Below are positions 1 through 8,974 of a DNA stretch of 64,000 nt, piece after piece (positions within the stretch are counted from its first letter, which is position 1; every line of letters begins with the position of its first letter). The stretch lies in assembly GCF_016031655.1 (NCBI RefSeq), contig NZ_JACCHQ010000030.1:23461-87460 (forward strand), given 5' to 3'. Source of the DNA: Bradyrhizobium glycinis (lineage in GTDB: Bacteria > Pseudomonadota > Alphaproteobacteria > Rhizobiales > Xanthobacteraceae). The notes under the pieces were generated by a model. That model was not told where the DNA came from. It ran no database searches and worked only from the letters and a program-made list of their open reading frames with translations. The translations under genes were made by a program, and so were the position numbers.

Positions 1-352
1 CAAGCAAACAAAATGAAATTTGGGTCGAAAAACCATGTGTCTGCCGACGGGGGCATTTGGTTCATCGCAATCGCGTGATCGCAGCCATGTGGTTTTCCGA
101 GGGGAATACATCCCCAGCTGGAATGTTGCGGTCGGGGCCGCCGAGATCTCCCACCGCAATCAGCCCGCCATGTTGAGGTGCGAGAGGCAGGCTGTGAAGC
201 AGCCTTCTAGGCCTCCGCTTCAGGATCACGGGCAATGGCGCGCGCTTGCGAGGCAGGGACGAATGTGTGGCGAAACTGCGAATGTCCATTGCCGAGCTGC
301 GCGGCCTGCGTAAGCTGTCGCCCACACAAAACACCAATCCCAAAGAAGCGCC
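1..352. other. Left-edge region, no gene recognised
   Basis: This stretch precedes the first confident gene. It carries short reading frames on both strands, but none has a convincing ribosome binding site or a composition I recognise as a family. I see no RNA gene or clear terminator here. A promoter for the lyase gene at 353 probably lies in the last 100 bases, but I cannot place it. Confidence 0.5.
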
Positions 353-1714
353 ATGCCTGCTTTCCCCGCCGCCACCACTGTGCTCGACTCCCTGTTGTTT
401 CGCGACGCCTTCGGCACGCCTGAGATGCGCGAGGTGTTCTCGGACGTCGCGACGGTCGCACGCTATGCCGAGGTCGAGGTGGCGCTGGCGAAGGCGGAGG
501 CGAAGTGTGGTGTGATCCCACAGGAGGCGGCCGCAGCGATCGCGGCGCGGACCGACATCGGCGCGCTGGATTTCGATCTGCTCAGGCAGGAGACCGATGT
601 CGTCGGCTACCCGATCCTGCCTTTGGTGCATCAGATGGTGAAGCAATGCGGTGAGGCGGGCCGCTACGTGCATTGGGGCGCCACCACGCAGGACATCATG
701 GACACCGCCGTGGTGCTGCAACTGCGCGCCGCGCTCGAGATCGTCGAACGCGACATCGACGAGCTGCGCAAGATCCTCGCAGATCTGTCGAAGCGCCATC
801 GCGACACTGCGATGGCGGGCCGCACCCATCTGCAACAGGCGCTGCCGGTGACGTTCGGCTACAAGACCGCGATCTGGCTCGCGATGTTCGACCGCCACGC
901 CGAGCGGCTGGCGCAGCTGAAGCCGCGCGTGCTGGTCGGCCAGTTCGCCGGTGCGGCCGGTACGCTGGCTTCGCTCGGCGACAAGGGGTTCGAGGTGCAG
1001 AAGGCGCTCTGCACCGAGCTGAAGCTCGGCGTTCCCGCCTCGACCTGGCACGTCGCGCGCGATGGCTTCGCCGAAGCCGTGAACTTCCTTGCTCTCGTCA
1101 CCGGCTCTCTCGGCAAGGTCGCGCTCGACATCATGATCATGGCCTCGACCGAGTTCGCCGAGGTCTATGAGCCTTTCGTCAAGGGGCGCGGCGCCTCCTC
1201 GACCATGCCGCAGAAGCGCAACCCGATCTCCTCGGAGCTGATGCTTGCAGCGTCCAAGGCCGTGCGACAGCACGCCGGCCTCATGCTCGACGCCATGGTG
1301 CAGGATTTCGAGCGCGCCACCGGCCCCTGGCACGCGGAATGGATGGCGATCCCCGAAAGTTTCGTGCTGACCGCCGGCGCGCTGCACCAGGCGAAGTTCG
1401 CGCTCGCAGGTCTCATCGTGTACGAGGCGAAGATGAACGACAATCTGGCCATCAGCCGCGGCCTGATTGTGGCCGAAGCGGTCATGATGGGCCTCGCCCC
1501 GCAGATCGGCCGGCAGGAGGCGCATGACGTGGTCTACGATGCCTGTCGTCAGGCCAACGAGAAGGGGATGAGCCTCGCTGATGCGCTATCCGCGGATTCA
1601 CGGATATCGAGCCGCATCGATCGTGCCACAATCGAGGCGCTCACCTCACCGAGAAATTACCTCGGGCTCGCGCCCGCCATGGTCGACCGGGTGCTGGCAT
1701 CGGCAACGCGTTGA
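353..1714 (+). CDS. Fumarase/aspartase-superfamily lyase (PcaB / adenylosuccinate lyase-like)
   Basis: The product is 453 residues, the usual size for the class-II fumarase/aspartase superfamily. The superfamily signature GASSTMPQKRNP sits near residues 281-292 and the conserved GRTHLQQA segment, which holds a catalytic-region Thr-His pair, near 155-162. These enzymes are homotetrameric and remove fumarate or a similar group by beta-elimination, or cyclise cis,cis-muconates. Overall character fits 3-carboxy-cis,cis-muconate cycloisomerase-like proteins better than housekeeping PurB. No other protocatechuate-pathway gene is adjacent, so the substrate is open. The ATG at 353 follows an AAAGAAG-like ribosome binding site. 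The downstream M29 peptidase is 113 bases away and probably transcribed separately. Confidence 0.8.
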   Translation: MPAFPAATTVLDSLLFRDAFGTPEMREVFSDVATVARYAEVEVALAKAEAKCGVIPQEAAAAIAARTDIGALDFDLLRQETDVVGYPILPLVHQMVKQCGEAGRYVHWGATTQDIMDTAVVLQLRAALEIVERDIDELRKILADLSKRHRDTAMAGRTHLQQALPVTFGYKTAIWLAMFDRHAERLAQLKPRVLVGQFAGAAGTLASLGDKGFEVQKALCTELKLGVPASTWHVARDGFAEAVNFLALVTGSLGKVALDIMIMASTEFAEVYEPFVKGRGASSTMPQKRNPISSELMLAASKAVRQHAGLMLDAMVQDFERATGPWHAEWMAIPESFVLTAGALHQAKFALAGLIVYEAKMNDNLAISRGLIVAEAVMMGLAPQIGRQEAHDVVYDACRQANEKGMSLADALSADSRISSRIDRATIEALTSPRNYLGLAPAMVDRVLASATR

Positions 1715-1827
1715 AAACCAAGATGCGTGAAACCGCGTATCTTTCCAAGGCCGCAAGGCGCTCGCACACTTGTGTCTCGCGGTGCTAGGCTTAAATTGAG
1801 TGAGCGACTTTCGGCAGAGGGCCCGGC

Positions 1828-3084
1828 ATGACTGATCAACGCAATACTTCCACTCCCATCGACCCGGCGAAGCTCGACCGGCTGGCCGAGGTGGCGGTGA
1901 AAGTGGGCCTGGGTTTGCGGCCGGGACAGGATCTGCTTCTGACGGCGCCCGCGATCGCGCTGCCCCTGGTGCGGCGGATCGCCGTGCACGCCTACAAGGC
2001 CGGCGCCGGCCTCGTGACGCCGATCCTTTCGGACGAGGAGATGACGCTGGCGCGCTACCGCCACGGCCATGACAACAGCTTCGATCGTGCCGCCGGCTGG
2101 CTCTACGAGGGCATGGCCAAGGCGTTCTCCGACAACACCGCCCGGCTCGCCATCGTCGGCGATAATCCGATGTTGCTGTCGGGCGAGGATCCTTCCAAGG
2201 TGGCGCGCGCCAGCAAGGCCAATTCGATGGCCTATCAGCCTGCGCTGGAGAAGATCGTCAATTTCGACACCAACTGGAATATCATCGCTTATCCGAGCCC
2301 GTCCTGGGCAAAGCTGGTGTTTCCTGACGATCCTGAGGATGTCGCGGTCGGCAAGCTCGCAGACGCGATTTTCGCCGCGTCCCGTGTCGATCGCGAGGAC
2401 GCGATCAGCAATTGGGCGAGCCACAATGCCGTGCTGCGCGAGCGCACCAACTGGCTCAACGGCCAGCGTTTCCGCGCGCTGCAATACTCGGGTCCCGGCA
2501 CCGATCTCACCATCGGACTTGCCGACGGCCACGAATGGGAAGGCGGCGCCTCGCTCTCCAAGAACGGCATCAGCTGCAACGCCAATATCCCAACCGAAGA
2601 GGTCTTCACCACGCCGCATTGCCGTCGCGTCTACGGCCATGTCGTGAGCTCCAAGCCGCTGTCCTATCAGGGCACGCTGATCGACAACATCGCGGTGCGC
2701 TTCGAGGACGGCAAGATCGTCGATGCAAAGGCCTCGCGCGGCGCCGAGGTGCTGAACAAGGTGCTCGACACCGACGAGGGCGCGCGGCGCCTCGGCGAGG
2801 TGGCTTTGGTGCCGCATTCCTCGCCGATCTCGCAGAGCGGACTGTTGTTCTACAACACACTGTTCGACGAGAACGCGGCCTCGCACATCGCGCTCGGCCA
2901 GTGCTATTCGAAGTGCTTCGTCAATGGTGCCCAGCTCACGCCGCAGCAGATCGCGGCCCAAGGTGGCAATCAGAGCCTGATCCATATCGACTGGATGATC
3001 GGCTCGGCCGAGACCGACATCGACGGCATCTTGGCCGACGGCAGCAAAGTGCCCGTCTTCCGCAAGGGCGAATGGGCGAAGTAG
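1828..3084 (+). CDS. M29-family aminopeptidase
   Basis: The 418-residue product matches the length and layout of clan M29 metallo-aminopeptidases (AmpS/AmpT/PepS type), cytosolic dimers with two metal ions that remove N-terminal residues. Ligand-bearing motifs are in order: NIPTEEVF (253-260, Glu ligand), GEVALVP (324-330, Glu), ENAASHIALG (348-357, His) and LIHIDWMIG (384-392, His and Asp). All expected acidic and His positions appear present, so it should be active. The ATG at 1828 comes after a GAGGGCCC stretch that is a weak ribosome binding site. The gene stands alone between the lyase and the cupin gene. Confidence 0.88.
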   Translation: MTDQRNTSTPIDPAKLDRLAEVAVKVGLGLRPGQDLLLTAPAIALPLVRRIAVHAYKAGAGLVTPILSDEEMTLARYRHGHDNSFDRAAGWLYEGMAKAFSDNTARLAIVGDNPMLLSGEDPSKVARASKANSMAYQPALEKIVNFDTNWNIIAYPSPSWAKLVFPDDPEDVAVGKLADAIFAASRVDREDAISNWASHNAVLRERTNWLNGQRFRALQYSGPGTDLTIGLADGHEWEGGASLSKNGISCNANIPTEEVFTTPHCRRVYGHVVSSKPLSYQGTLIDNIAVRFEDGKIVDAKASRGAEVLNKVLDTDEGARRLGEVALVPHSSPISQSGLLFYNTLFDENAASHIALGQCYSKCFVNGAQLTPQQIAAQGGNQSLIHIDWMIGSAETDIDGILADGSKVPVFRKGEWAK

Positions 3085-3367
3085 CCCTGCGTCACTCGGC
3101 TTGATCGCGGACCAGCTGAGCCGCCGCGCGGCCGGCGGCCAGAGCCCATACCAGTGCCGTCGCGCACTTTGTCGCACCCCGGAAGGACCGGGTCATGTCC
3201 GTGGATTTGCAAGAAAATTGCGGCGTTAACCGTTTGCACGTGTCGCTTCCGGCTGATTCTCGAAATCGATGTAAGAAAGAATTAGAAACGGGCCACTAGC
3301 GTCCGAACATCTTTCGAGACAATCCCGGCCGGGATTCGGCCGCAAATATCATTTCCCGAGGAAGCAG

Positions 3368-3817
3368 ATGTCATTGATTGAAGTCGGTAGTTGCAATGTT
3401 GACCTCGAGCCGAGCCCGATCGAGCCGTCCTGGATAATCGAGGGAAACCCGGTGTCGCGCTCGCGCGTCCTGTCCACCAGCGCCGACCGCACCGCCCAGA
3501 CCATCATCTGGCACTGCACGGAAGGCCGCTTCAACTGGTACTACGACATCGACGAGACGATCATGATTATGGAAGGCTCGATCGTGCTCGAGAGCGATGG
3601 TATGCCCCCTAAGCGCTACGGCCCCGGCGACGTCATTTTCTTCCGCGACGGCGCGCATGCCAAATGGCATGTCGAAGGCCACGTCAAGAAGATCGCCTTC
3701 TGCCGCAAGACCAATCCGGTGATGATCGGTTTCCTGATCCGCGTCGTTAACAAGCTGAAGAAGATGTTCGCCTCCACCGGCGAGCGCCGTCCGGCCTCGC
3801 TGATGGGCGCCGGCTAA
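3368..3817 (+). CDS. Cupin-domain protein (DUF861/cupin_3 type)
   Basis: This 149-residue protein has a single beta-barrel cupin. The core runs from about residue 50 to 120, with the glycine-rich turn YGPGDVIFF and a strand ending GAHAKWHV, typical of the (S)-ureidoglycine aminohydrolase / EutQ-like cupin_3 group. Substrate and metal dependence cannot be read from the sequence. The C-terminal 30 residues are basic and outside the barrel. The start has a strong ribosome binding site (GAGGAAG seven bases upstream). The gene is monocistronic and ends in a good intrinsic terminator. Confidence 0.7.
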   Translation: MSLIEVGSCNVDLEPSPIEPSWIIEGNPVSRSRVLSTSADRTAQTIIWHCTEGRFNWYYDIDETIMIMEGSIVLESDGMPPKRYGPGDVIFFRDGAHAKWHVEGHVKKIAFCRKTNPVMIGFLIRVVNKLKKMFASTGERRPASLMGAG

Positions 3818-3861
3818 GCGGACATCAAGGTCTCAAGGACGCTTCCCAGCGGCCACGACGA

Positions 3862-3900
3862 AGAGGGTCGGGATCAAGGTCCCGGCCCCTCTTTTCGTTT
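3862..3900 (+). terminator. Intrinsic terminator after the cupin gene
   Basis: A G+C-rich hairpin (left arm AGAGGGTCGGGA, right arm TCCCGGCCCCTCT, loop about six bases) is followed by a T-rich tail (TTTTCGTTT). It lies 45 bases past the cupin stop codon and also separates this gene from the convergent gene at 3913. Confidence 0.75.
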
Positions 3901-3912
3901 CCATGACGACCT

Positions 3913-4434
3913 TCATGGCCTACGCCGTCGCGCTCTGACCTCCACCATCAGCCGCCAATCCTGCGCTGCTGCCGACTTTGCCTCACCGAGCCAAAGGAAA
4001 GAGTCGTCGGTGATATCGGTAAAGCTCCAGCGCGTCAGTTCGCCGGATTCGGTCGTGCCTTCCTGCACGATGTCCTCGCCACGGGGGCGGCCGATCTGCT
4101 GCCGGAACACGCGGCGGCCCGGATCGAACCAGGAAATCCGCCACGCATCCATGGCCGGATCGTAGACGCGCATCGTGGTGCCGTACCAATTGCCGGCGAT
4201 CGGAAAGGCCGCGCTGCCCGCCGGCCGGGGAATGATCCAGACGTCCTGCACGGCACGGCCCTCCAGCACCCAGCCGAAATGGATTTCGCCCGGCGCGGTG
4301 TGGCTCCTGCCGTCCGGTCCATGGGCGGTGATCTCGGCGTCCCAATCGCCGACGAAACGGCCGTAGAGCTGGAGCGCGGCCGCATGTTCGGGATGCGGTG
4401 CGCTGGCGTGAAGAAGTCTCGCAAAGTCGTTCAT
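3913..4434 (-). CDS. DUF1579-like / NTF2-like small protein
   Basis: The product is about 173 residues starting MNDFARLLHA. The start at 4434 is chosen because AGGAG sits six bases upstream; an in-frame alternative at 4464 lacks this. The centre (GDWDAEITAHGPDG through the WYGTTMRVYDPAMDAW region) has the Trp- and Gly-rich beta pattern seen in DUF1579-type and calycin-like proteins. No signal peptide or membrane segment is visible, so it is probably cytosolic. No function is known to me. It is convergent with the cupin gene and just downstream of the EamA exporter on the same strand, but the 70-base gap argues against a tight operon. Confidence 0.6.
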   Translation of the reverse strand: MNDFARLLHASAPHPEHAAALQLYGRFVGDWDAEITAHGPDGRSHTAPGEIHFGWVLEGRAVQDVWIIPRPAGSAAFPIAGNWYGTTMRVYDPAMDAWRISWFDPGRRVFRQQIGRPRGEDIVQEGTTESGELTRWSFTDITDDSFLWLGEAKSAAAQDWRLMVEVRARRRRP

Positions 4435-4505
4435 GTTGCTCTCCTGTTGCCGAGGATTCAGCACGGATGAGCCGCGGGGGACTTGGAGAAAATTGCCGTC
4501 GATCG

Positions 4506-5450
4506 TCAGGTCTTGTGCAGCGACAGATGTCTCATGGGACGATCGGCCTCCGCCTGCGTCGACCGATTGCTCGAGCTCTCAGCACGCCAGATGGCGACAA
4601 CGGCGACAATGACGAGACCCGCGCCCACCAGCATCATGCGAGAGAATGGCTCTCCGAGCACGAGGGTGCCGAGCAGCACCGCGATGACCGGATTGACGAA
4701 AGTGTAGGTCGAGACCAGGGAGGTCGAGACATTCTCGAGCAGCCAATTGTAGGCGACGAATCCGATCACGCTGCCGGAGACGATCAGCCAAAGAGCTGCT
4801 GCAACTGAGGTCATCGAGACCTCGCTCGGTCTAAAACTCTCCAGCTCGCCCGTCAGCCAGCTGATCGCGAACAACACGGCGCCTCCAATCGATAGCTGCA
4901 TGCCAGAGAGCGCGATCGCGGATTCCTGATGTGACATGCTGCGCGACAGCACGGTGCCGATCGACCACGACAGCGCCGCAGCGAGCAGCCACACGATCGG
5001 AAGCATGCTGATGCCGGCCTGCTCGGCATTCTGCAATGCCACGAGCCCGACGCCCACGAAGCCGGGGACGAGCGCGAGCAGCGCGATCAGCCGCGGGCGC
5101 TGATCGCCCGGGAATAGGGTGTCCGCCAGAAGGATCCAGAACGGAATCGTGGCGAGGACGATGGCGGCCACGCCGGACGGAACCGATTGTTGTGCGAAGG
5201 CGAGAACGCCGTGGCAGCCGACGAAGAAAAGCAGCCCGCAAAGGCCTGCCTGCAACCATGTCCGCCCCGGGGCGCTCGCGACATGTCTGCCGCTCAAGGC
5301 AAGCAAGATCATGCCGCCGCAGAACGATCGAACTGCCATCAGCAGAAACGGCGGTATCGATGTCAATCCCAGCGTGATCGCGAAATAGGTGGAACCCCAC
5401 AGGAGATAGATGGCCGCAAACGAGCCGATAACCAGGAACCGTCTGCTCAT
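4506..5450 (-). CDS. EamA/DMT-superfamily exporter
   Basis: The start at 5450 (MSRRFLVIGS) is preferred over an in-frame TTG at 5486 because GGAG lies five bases upstream. The roughly 314-residue product has ten hydrophobic segments arranged as two EamA repeats. The first begins IYLLWGSTYFAITLG and the second covers the ASVAALWLIVSG-like and FVNPVIAVLLG segments. The (F/N)PV motif of the second repeat is characteristic of DMT metabolite exporters such as RhaT/YdcZ relatives. The protein sits in the inner membrane and the substrate is unknown. The family is abundant in rhizobia. Confidence 0.85.
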   Translation of the reverse strand: MSRRFLVIGSFAAIYLLWGSTYFAITLGLTSIPPFLLMAVRSFCGGMILLALSGRHVASAPGRTWLQAGLCGLLFFVGCHGVLAFAQQSVPSGVAAIVLATIPFWILLADTLFPGDQRPRLIALLALVPGFVGVGLVALQNAEQAGISMLPIVWLLAAALSWSIGTVLSRSMSHQESAIALSGMQLSIGGAVLFAISWLTGELESFRPSEVSMTSVAAALWLIVSGSVIGFVAYNWLLENVSTSLVSTYTFVNPVIAVLLGTLVLGEPFSRMMLVGAGLVIVAVVAIWRAESSSNRSTQAEADRPMRHLSLHKT

Positions 5451-5521
5451 GATTGCTCCGACTGAGATGGATATCGGAGCAACCAAGTCGTTACCGGTTG
5501 ATGCGTTCCGGTTCAGACGCT

Positions 5522-6334
5522 TCAGACCCCGTCGAGGATGATCACCGTCGGCTTCGTCGGCAGCGTATCCCGCGACATCCGGAACGAGCGCTCGAGGCGG
5601 CGGTCGATCTCGAACTGCTGGCCGATCCGGCGCATGAAGTCGTCGAGCGGGGTGGCGAAGCGGTGCATCGGCAGCACCACCGAGGCGCGCAGCCGCCTGG
5701 TGATCTCGGAGATGCCGTCGAGCGACATGGTATAGGTACCGTCAATCGGTACCATCACGATGTCGAGCCGCCCAATCTGGGCAAAATGGCTGTCGTCGAG
5801 CTTATGGTGAAGATGGCCGAGATGGCCGATGCAGAGGCCGGCCGCCTCGAAGATGAAGATGGAATTGCCGTCGCGGATCATGTCACTGCCGGCATCGTCG
5901 CTGTAATAACGTCGAATGTCGGTCGTGACGTTGCGGATGAAGGTGTCGCTGATGCGCTGCGACACGATCGCCGGCTTGCCGTCGTCGCTCCAGCCATGCA
6001 GCACATGGGGAATTCGTTTGTCCGGATACAAGGAATAGTGCGTGCTGTGCGCGCGGTTCATGGTGACGACATCGGGCAGTCGCCCCACCTGATAAGCGCC
6101 ACTATAATCGGTCGCGATGCGCAAGCCGGCGGGCGTGTCGATGAAATAGGTGGAATGGCCGGCATAGGTGATCTCGACCTCGGCCGCAGCTGCCGCCTGC
6201 CTGAAGACCACCGGCATGACCCGCGGCGCCGCATTGGCCATCGCGAGGCATTCGCTGCGCTGCAGCTGTTGGGCGAGGGCAGGGGTTAGGAATGCGCCAA
6301 ACAGCGCGATAGCCGCCAAAACCAGTCGCCGCAT
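5522..6334 (-). CDS. Exported metallo-beta-lactamase-fold hydrolase
   Basis: I place the start at 6334, where MRRLVLAAIALFGAFLTPALAQ gives a clean signal peptide with an ALAQ cleavage site. The upstream in-frame extension has no such logic. The mature 250-residue domain carries an MBL-like core: ITYAGHSTYFIDT near the start, a hydrophobic strand with GLCIGHLGHLHHKLDD, and the late VVLPMHRFATP. The early HxHxDH motif is replaced by NRAHSTHYS, so metal binding may be partial or altered. UlaG-like lactonases and RomA-type proteins are the nearest relatives by pattern. Periplasmic location is inferred. It is close to, but not coupled with, the ABC genes upstream. Confidence 0.72.
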   Translation of the reverse strand: MRRLVLAAIALFGAFLTPALAQQLQRSECLAMANAAPRVMPVVFRQAAAAAEVEITYAGHSTYFIDTPAGLRIATDYSGAYQVGRLPDVVTMNRAHSTHYSLYPDKRIPHVLHGWSDDGKPAIVSQRISDTFIRNVTTDIRRYYSDDAGSDMIRDGNSIFIFEAAGLCIGHLGHLHHKLDDSHFAQIGRLDIVMVPIDGTYTMSLDGISEITRRLRASVVLPMHRFATPLDDFMRRIGQQFEIDRRLERSFRMSRDTLPTKPTVIILDGV

Positions 6335-6425
6335 GGATCCGTCCCCGATGACTTCGCGGCGAAGTCTAGCGTGCAATGCGGAGGCTCGCCAATGGGGTGC
6401 GATCAACAGCGCGTCAGTGTCGCAC

Positions 6426-7955
6426 CTATTGCTCGCGCTTCGGGCTGAACTTCCAGGTGACCGCGACAAGGCCTGCGGTGATCAGGCCGCTGATGAGGCC
6501 GGCCAGCGGCAAAGCGAGCAACAGTGCGGCGGTGGCGGCCCAGCCGATCGAGGAGAAGGCCTCGGCGAAGGTCGCCAGCCGCGAGGACGTCTGGCGGCGT
6601 CGGAATTGGCTGCGTCTTGCCTGCACTCGGAACCAAAGCTGGATCGCGGTTGCCGAGGCGGCGCTGACGATGATCGCGCCGGCGCTGATTGCGGCCTGAT
6701 TGGGCGAGGCGAACGCCAGCGCCGCCAGCAGCGGAGCGAAGATTGCGGCGATCGCGATCAGCACCACCTCGATCTTGGCCCGGATGATGCCGGACGGCAT
6801 CAAGGGCGCGGTCGCGACCAAGTCGGGCGCGTCCTCGCCCGAGATCGTCAGCCAGGCGAGCCCGCCCGCGAGCTGTCCGGCCGCCATCACGATGACGGGT
6901 GTGATCAGCGTCAGCGCCGCCGAGCTGTCGGCAAAATTGCGCCAGAGCAGCAGCGCCGGCGGCACCAGATAAAGCAGCTGCATCAAGGTTTGCGAGATCA
7001 GCCATGGATCGCGCCACAGCAGCATGAATTCCTTGCGACGCAGCGCCTGCTGGCGCGATCCGCCGCGGAACGCGCGGTCCTTGGCACGGACGCGGCCGGA
7101 CGTGGCGTAGGCCGCCGCATCGATCGCGGTGTCGGCAAAGCGGTGCGAGAAGATCGCCATCACCCCGCCGAGCATGACCAGCGCGAGCGCGAGAAGCAGC
7201 GCCAGCGCCTCGTTGCCGCCCATCGCCGCCCGCGCCGGCCACCACCAGGTGCTGTCGACGTCGGGCGCGTAGGCGGCAAGGCTCCCCGAGGTCAGGATGG
7301 TGAAGCGCGACAGCGTGCCGTAGGACATGATCGCCGCGACCTGAAGCGCAATCACGAAGCCCGCGCCGATGATGGCGGCGAGGATCTGGGCGATCAGGCG
7401 CGTCCGCGCCGGGCCAATCAGCCGGAACAGGAGAATGGTGACGGCGATCGCGATCGCCGCCGCCGACAGGCCCATCGCAATGACGACGCCGAAGGCTGCG
7501 AGCCACCGCGCGCCGCCGCCGATCACCAGAACGTCGATGAAGGGTGTCGAGAACAGCAGCGCCAGCGCGGTGATGGTCAGCGCGATCGCGGCGATGCGGA
7601 CCGAGAAAAGATTGGCGAGCCTCGCCGGCGAGGACATGATCAGGTCGAGATCGGCGCGGGCGTAGAATACCCGTGTCACGGATTCGATCGCCTGCGACAG
7701 CATCAAGGTCCAGGCGAGAAAGATCGTCGCCGAAATGACGATCAGCGAGGTTTTGTCGAGCGGCAGCTGCAGGTCGGCGAAGCGGCCGATCACCGTCCAG
7801 GCCGGCAGGTGGAGCAGCGCGGCGAAGCATAACAGGCCGATCATTGCCGCGCGCGCCCGTTTGCGGCGCCCGCCCGTCATCATGGCGAGCCATTCGCGCC
7901 AGGCGAGCCGCAGCTCGTGGCGAGCAAACCAGGACAGCGCGGTTGCCGAGCTCAT
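6426..7955 (-). CDS. ABC exporter permease
   Basis: The 509-residue product has roughly ten to twelve hydrophobic segments separated by Arg-rich cytoplasmic loops, such as the GGRRKRARAAM segment near residue 30 and a long loop near 285-315. This is the layout of large ABC-2-type permeases that lack a fused ATPase. It overlaps the upstream ATP-binding gene by four bases, so the two are translationally coupled and form one exporter. Substrate is unknown. The C-terminus (WKFSPKREQ) is short and charged. Confidence 0.82.
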   Translation of the reverse strand: MSSATALSWFARHELRLAWREWLAMMTGGRRKRARAAMIGLLCFAALLHLPAWTVIGRFADLQLPLDKTSLIVISATIFLAWTLMLSQAIESVTRVFYARADLDLIMSSPARLANLFSVRIAAIALTITALALLFSTPFIDVLVIGGGARWLAAFGVVIAMGLSAAAIAIAVTILLFRLIGPARTRLIAQILAAIIGAGFVIALQVAAIMSYGTLSRFTILTSGSLAAYAPDVDSTWWWPARAAMGGNEALALLLALALVMLGGVMAIFSHRFADTAIDAAAYATSGRVRAKDRAFRGGSRQQALRRKEFMLLWRDPWLISQTLMQLLYLVPPALLLWRNFADSSAALTLITPVIVMAAGQLAGGLAWLTISGEDAPDLVATAPLMPSGIIRAKIEVVLIAIAAIFAPLLAALAFASPNQAAISAGAIIVSAASATAIQLWFRVQARRSQFRRRQTSSRLATFAEAFSSIGWAATAALLLALPLAGLISGLITAGLVAVTWKFSPKREQ

Positions 7956-8701
7956 GCCGCGGCCTGGAGCGTCACCAGCGCGATGAAGAGATCTTCCAGG
8001 CTGGTGTCGGCATGGCCGTTCTGCTGGCGCAGCTCGGTGAGCGTACCTTCCGCGACCAGGCGGCCTGAGGCGATCACGCCGATGCGGTCGGCCATCCGCT
8101 CGGCGACCTCGAGGATATGCGTGGTCATGATGACGGTGCAGCCGGCGCGGACACGCGCGCTGAGCAGGCCCTTCACATGACGGGCGGAGACCGCATCGAG
8201 CCCCGTCAGCGGCTCATCGAGGATGATGAGGCGGGGATCGTGCACCAGCGCCCCTGCGAGAGCGACCTTCTGGCGCATGCCCTTGGAAAAGCCCTCGCAG
8301 CGCTCGTGGCGGTGCGCCTCGAGCCCGAGCGAATCGAGCAGTTCCTCGGCGGCCGGTTGCGCGATCGGCGGCGCGATGCCCCAGAGGCCGGCGACGAATT
8401 CGAGATATTCGAGCGGGGTGAGCTTGTCGTAGATCATGGGCTCGTCGGAGACCCAGGCCATCACCTGCTTGGCGGCGACGGGATCCTGGAGCGCATCGAT
8501 GCCGAAGATCGAGACGGCGCCGGCATCGGGCCTGAGCAGGCCCGCAACCATGCGCAAAGTGGTGGTCTTGCCGGCGCCGTTTGGGCCGACCAGCGCATAG
8601 AATTCGCCGGCGTGAATGCTGAGATCGAGGCTGTCGACCGCCAAACGGTCAAAACGCTTCGTTAACCCTCGGACTTCCAGGGCCGAGTTATCCGGCTTCA
8701 T
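7952..8701 (-). CDS. ABC exporter ATP-binding protein
   Basis: The ATG at 8701 (MKPDNSALEV) is preferred to a GTG nine bases upstream. The 249-residue ATPase has Walker A GPNGAGKTT at 39-47, a signature-like FSKGMRQKVALAGA, Walker B LIILDEPLTGLD and the switch His in MTTHILEV. The signature reads FSKGM instead of LSGGQ, which is common in the ABC-2 (DrrA/CcmA) subfamily. Paired with the adjacent permease, it should energise export of an unknown compound. The 3' end overlaps the permease start. Confidence 0.9.
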   Translation of the reverse strand: MKPDNSALEVRGLTKRFDRLAVDSLDLSIHAGEFYALVGPNGAGKTTTLRMVAGLLRPDAGAVSIFGIDALQDPVAAKQVMAWVSDEPMIYDKLTPLEYLEFVAGLWGIAPPIAQPAAEELLDSLGLEAHRHERCEGFSKGMRQKVALAGALVHDPRLIILDEPLTGLDAVSARHVKGLLSARVRAGCTVIMTTHILEVAERMADRIGVIASGRLVAEGTLTELRQQNGHADTSLEDLFIALVTLQAAA

Positions 8702-8974
8702 GACGGCCACACCATCCGGTTTGCATCGCCCGCGACCATGACCTGAAGATGTTTCGGCACCGTGAATCGCACTGCTGCAAATTCCGCCAACCGGATTGGA
8801 CTAAAGGCAAGGCATCCCGACAAGTCACCGTTTGTTGACAGCGCGCGGGCGTTCAGGCTGAATTGATTCCGGACAAATGGCGCGAACGCGGCGAAACGAC
8901 TGCGTAGCGACTGGACACAAGATGCGGCAAGGCGGCCTAGAAGAACGCCGGTTGCATCGGGAGGACGCGCGTCA

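Noticed and set aside
6168..7832. 554-residue plus-strand frame across the ABC permease
   Set aside because: Gln/Arg/Asp-rich, no domain; the minus strand carries the real permease coupled to its ATPase.
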